64,000 nt of DNA. Source: Rahnella sikkimica (lineage in GTDB: Bacteria > Pseudomonadota > Gammaproteobacteria > Enterobacterales > Enterobacteriaceae). Shown in pieces: positions 61,608 to 64,000 of this stretch. The notes below the pieces were generated by a model. The model did no database searches. It was not told the DNA's origin and saw only the letters and a program-made list of their open reading frames with translations. The position numbers and the translations under genes were made by a program. Every line of letters begins with the position of its first letter. Within the stretch, counting starts at the first letter, position 1. The DNA is taken from NCBI RefSeq assembly GCF_002951615.1, contig NZ_CP019062.1, positions 2,170,001 through 2,234,000 of the forward strand, written 5' to 3'.

Positions 61608-62773
61608 CTGCGTGAAGTTTCCAGTATTGAGACTGCGAATTTAAAGAGGCTGTCGACCACCACGGCCATCAGAACCGCCGGGATCACCCCGAGCAGCACC
61701 AGATCCAGCGCGCTGCTTAACAGGCCCTGGAACATAATCGCCCCCAGCCCGCCCGCGCCGATCAGCGCCGCGACCATCGCCATTCCGACGGTTTGCACCG
61801 CCACAATGCGGATGCCGGTGAGGATAACCGGCAGCGCAATTGGCATCTGGACGCGGAAAAACACCTGCCCGCGGTTCATGCCCATGCCGCGCGCGGATTC
61901 AGTCACCGCCTCCGGCACGGAATCAAGCCCGGCAATCACGCCGCGCACCAGCGGCAACAGGGAATAAAGCACCAGCGCGATAATCGCCGGGGCCAGCCCG
62001 ATACCGCTGATCCCATGATCGGCCAGCCACGGCAGCGCTTTTGCCAGACCGGCCAGCGGCGCGAGCAGCAGGCCAAACAGCGCAATCGACGGCACGGTCT
62101 GAATAATATTGAGCACCGACAGCACCGGCCCGCGCCAGCGCGCATTGCAGTGGCAGAGCAAACCAACCGGCAGGCCGATCAGCACCGCAGGCACCAGCGT
62201 GCCGAACAAAATCCCCAGATGCTGCCACACCGCGTCGTTAAACACGTCCGAACGGTTGTCGTACTCTTTCAGCAGCGACAGTTCAGAAAGCTGGCCGTAA
62301 AACAGCAGTAAAACCACCGGGATCAGCATCTGGATATTGAGCAAAATGCGCAGGGTGTGATTGCGGGTGAAACGGGAAATGGCGTCGGAGGCAATCAGCA
62401 AACACAGCGCCGCTGCCGCCCAGAAACCGCCGCCGAGCGAGGTGCGCGCAATGCTGTCTTCATTACCGCCGGTCAGTTGCACCGCCGTGTGTCCGGCCAG
62501 CCAGACCAGCGCCGCCAGCAGGATTTCTGCCAGCAACATCACCAGCAAATGACTGCGGCCAAACAAGGTAAGAAAAGCGCTCACCACCAGCAATATCACC
62601 GGAAGAAGCACAAAAAAGGTGTCGCTGTGAAGCAGCGAGGCCAGCGAAATGCCCTGCCCCGACACCAGCCGGTTAGGCGCATGGCTGAGAAAGGCCAGAC
62701 CGGAACCGGCCAGCAATAACAGGAAAACCAGCGTCAGCAATACGCGGTTTTTAACGGGAGAATGATGAGTCAA
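61604..62773 (-). CDS. yehY: Osmoprotectant ABC transporter permease YehY
   Basis: A 389-residue inner-membrane permease with an N-terminal extension of five or six extra helices (about 1-165) before the permease core. The core has LALVLYSLLPLVRGVIAGLD-like and MAMVAALIGAGGLGAIMFQG segments matching E. coli YehY. The start codon is TTG at 62773, set by AGGTAACGTT. It overlaps yehX by four bases and lies 60 bases after osmF. Confidence 0.92.
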   Translation of the reverse strand: MTHHSPVKNRVLLTLVFLLLLAGSGLAFLSHAPNRLVSGQGISLASLLHSDTFFVLLPVILLVVSAFLTLFGRSHLLVMLLAEILLAALVWLAGHTAVQLTGGNEDSIARTSLGGGFWAAAALCLLIASDAISRFTRNHTLRILLNIQMLIPVVLLLFYGQLSELSLLKEYDNRSDVFNDAVWQHLGILFGTLVPAVLIGLPVGLLCHCNARWRGPVLSVLNIIQTVPSIALFGLLLAPLAGLAKALPWLADHGISGIGLAPAIIALVLYSLLPLVRGVIAGLDSVPEAVTESARGMGMNRGQVFFRVQMPIALPVILTGIRIVAVQTVGMAMVAALIGAGGLGAIMFQGLLSSALDLVLLGVIPAVLMAVVVDSLFKFAVSILETSRR

Positions 62774-62833
62774 AACGTTACCTGATTTCAGTGAGCACGA
62801 CCCGCAGGCCGTGCTCCGGGCGTCACTGCCCGA

Positions 62834-63769
62834 TTATTTTTTGACGAAACCTTTGTCCTGCAGGTACTTCGCCGCGACCTTCTTCGCATCCTGCCCCTCA
62901 ACCGCAATTTTCGCGTTCAGCGTTTGCAGGGTTTTGGTATCAAGCGAAGCAAAGACCGGTTTCAGCAAATCAGGAATGTTCGGGTGCGCTTTCAGCGCGG
63001 CTTCGCGGATGATTGGCGCAGGCGCATAAATCGGCTGCACGCCTTTCGGATCTTCCAGCGTTTGCAGGCCCAGCGCGGCCACCGGGCCGTCGGTGCCATA
63101 CGCCATCGCCGCGTTCACGCCGGAGGTTTTTTCCGCTGCCGCTTTAATGGTGACCGCCGTATCGCCGCCTGCCAGCGACAGCAACTGCTGCTGATTCAGC
63201 TTGAAGCCGTAGGCATTTTCAAACGCCGGTAACGCATCCGGGCGCTCGATAAATTCCGCCGACGCCGCCAGTTTGAAATCCCCGCCGCTGCTGATAAATT
63301 TGCCCAAATCGGCCAGCGATTTCAGGTCATGCGCACTCGCCACGTCCTGACGCACCGCGATAGTCCAGGTGTTATTCGCCGGAGACGGGCTGAGCCAGAC
63401 AATTTTGTTCTGGTCGTAATCGAGCTTTTTCACTTTATCGAAACCGGCCTGCGCATTTTTCCACGCCGGATCTTTTTCATCGGAGAAGAAGAACGCGCCG
63501 TTACCGGTGTATTCCGGGTAAATATCGATTTCCCCGGCGGTGATCGCGCCGCGCACCACTTTGGTCGTCCCCAGCTGCAATTTATTGGTGGTGTGAATGC
63601 CGTTGGCTTCCAGCACCTGAATAATGATGTTACCGAGCAACGACCCTTCGGTATCGATTTTCGAGCCAACACGCACGGAATCGTCTGCGGCATGTGCAGT
63701 AAAACTCATGGCAGAAAGCGCCAGCATTGCTGCGGTCAGTCCCCGCACCCGCCCTTTTATTGCAGTCAT
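62834..63769 (-). CDS. osmF: Osmoprotectant-binding protein OsmF (YehZ)
   Basis: A 311-residue periplasmic binding protein of the OpuAC/glycine-betaine family with a signal peptide (about residues 1-27, ending SFTAHAADD). Landmarks are VRVGSKIDTEGSLLGNII, GEIDIYPEYTGNGAFFF and SPSPANNTWTIAVRQDV. It heads the yehZYXW operon; AAGAGGACATACC precedes the ATG. In E. coli the operon is induced by RpoS under osmotic stress and in stationary phase. The Tyr/Trp pocket residues fit a quaternary-amine ligand. Confidence 0.94.
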   Translation of the reverse strand: MTAIKGRVRGLTAAMLALSAMSFTAHAADDSVRVGSKIDTEGSLLGNIIIQVLEANGIHTTNKLQLGTTKVVRGAITAGEIDIYPEYTGNGAFFFSDEKDPAWKNAQAGFDKVKKLDYDQNKIVWLSPSPANNTWTIAVRQDVASAHDLKSLADLGKFISSGGDFKLAASAEFIERPDALPAFENAYGFKLNQQQLLSLAGGDTAVTIKAAAEKTSGVNAAMAYGTDGPVAALGLQTLEDPKGVQPIYAPAPIIREAALKAHPNIPDLLKPVFASLDTKTLQTLNAKIAVEGQDAKKVAAKYLQDKGFVKK

Positions 63770-63859
63770 GGTATGTCCTCTTATTGATTTTTTTAGGATT
63801 GTGTCGCCGGGCGACAGACGTTCAAATTGGCTTTCATCAGTGAAAAAAGCGTGCTAACA

Positions 63860-63866
63860 AGGATAG
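63860..63866 (-). promoter_or_regulatory. Possible RpoS-type -10 of osmF
   Basis: On the minus strand CTATCCT lies about 90 bases before the osmF start codon and resembles the sigma-S preferred CTATACT. No -35 is evident, which is common for RpoS promoters. Beyond it to the window end no gene is visible. Confidence 0.35.
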
Positions 63867-64000
63867 TCCAATTTCAGGTAAGGGATTGGAGGGTGGGTTA
63901 TAAAAACAGGCAGAGGTACAATCGGGAAATGCATAAATATAGGAAGCTTTTGTGAAAATTCGCTAATCCCGATTCACCGCCCGACCTTAGATCGCTTTGT

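Overview
The window reads as a chromosomal segment of an enterobacterium. Gene order uvrY-uvrC-pgsA-tRNA-Gly-tRNA-Cys-tRNA-Leu is the one known from Escherichia coli, and opgC, ylaC, sbmC, deoR, yecF, cycA, rutR/rutABCDFG, yedA and osmF-yehYXW are all recognisable by sequence. The divergence from E. coli and the accessory content suggest a Yersiniaceae-type genus such as Rahnella or a relative. That genus call is an inference from memory, not a search.

Layout. 1-9.98 kb: opgC, a DHA2 efflux pump with its HlyD adaptor and a divergent IclR regulator, a universal stress protein, a patch of small hypothetical genes (two of them paralogues), ylaC, sbmC and deoR. 10.3-20.5 kb: a small zinc-ribbon protein, three tRNAs, pgsA, uvrC, uvrY, yecF, an AraC regulator, an uncommon class of 2-isopropylmalate synthase and a GAF-GGDEF-EAL protein. 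20.9-22.8 kb: a tRNA-Lys with anticodon CTT and cycA. 22.8-29.9 kb: the uracil-degradation locus, with rutR divergent from rutABCDFG; a sigma-54 promoter and a RutR operator are visible, and rutE is missing. 30.2-38.4 kb: a seven-gene run with a peptide/opine-type ABC importer, a luciferase-like flavin monooxygenase, a fused CMD/AhpD-like protein and a VOC protein; its substrate is unknown. 38.4-39.1 kb: a non-coding block of short hairpin repeats arranged as two inverted modules. 39.1-41.4 kb: a phospholipid triad (CDP-alcohol phosphotransferase, acyltransferase, CdsA-like). 41.6-44.1 kb: a ribose-type ABC ATPase and permease without a binding protein, preceded by a MetJ-like operator. 44.3-45.4 kb: a GNAT/XRE-cupin pair. 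45.6-52.5 kb: a nine-gene operon led by a MerR-family (MlrA-like) regulator and containing a cyclopropane-fatty-acid-synthase-like enzyme. 52.8-58.3 kb: an Rhs polymorphic toxin locus with an immunity candidate, a displaced second toxin tip and a second immunity candidate. 58.6-64 kb: yedA, a 58-residue membrane protein and the osmF-yehYXW osmoprotectant importer.

How genes may work together. RutA and the second luciferase-like monooxygenase sit in successive same-strand operons, and the second operon has no flavin reductase of its own, so RutF might supply reduced flavin to both (inference). The MerR-led operon resembles light- or singlet-oxygen-responsive clusters that modify membrane fatty acids. 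Its promoter carries a 16-bp perfect palindrome plus an upstream copy of one half, a plausible site for the MerR protein itself. The strongest candidates for under-described biology are the monooxygenase/CMD/ABC cluster, the MerR-Cfa operon, the inverted hairpin-repeat block, the MetJ-like operator on an ABC system without a binding protein, and the Rhs locus.
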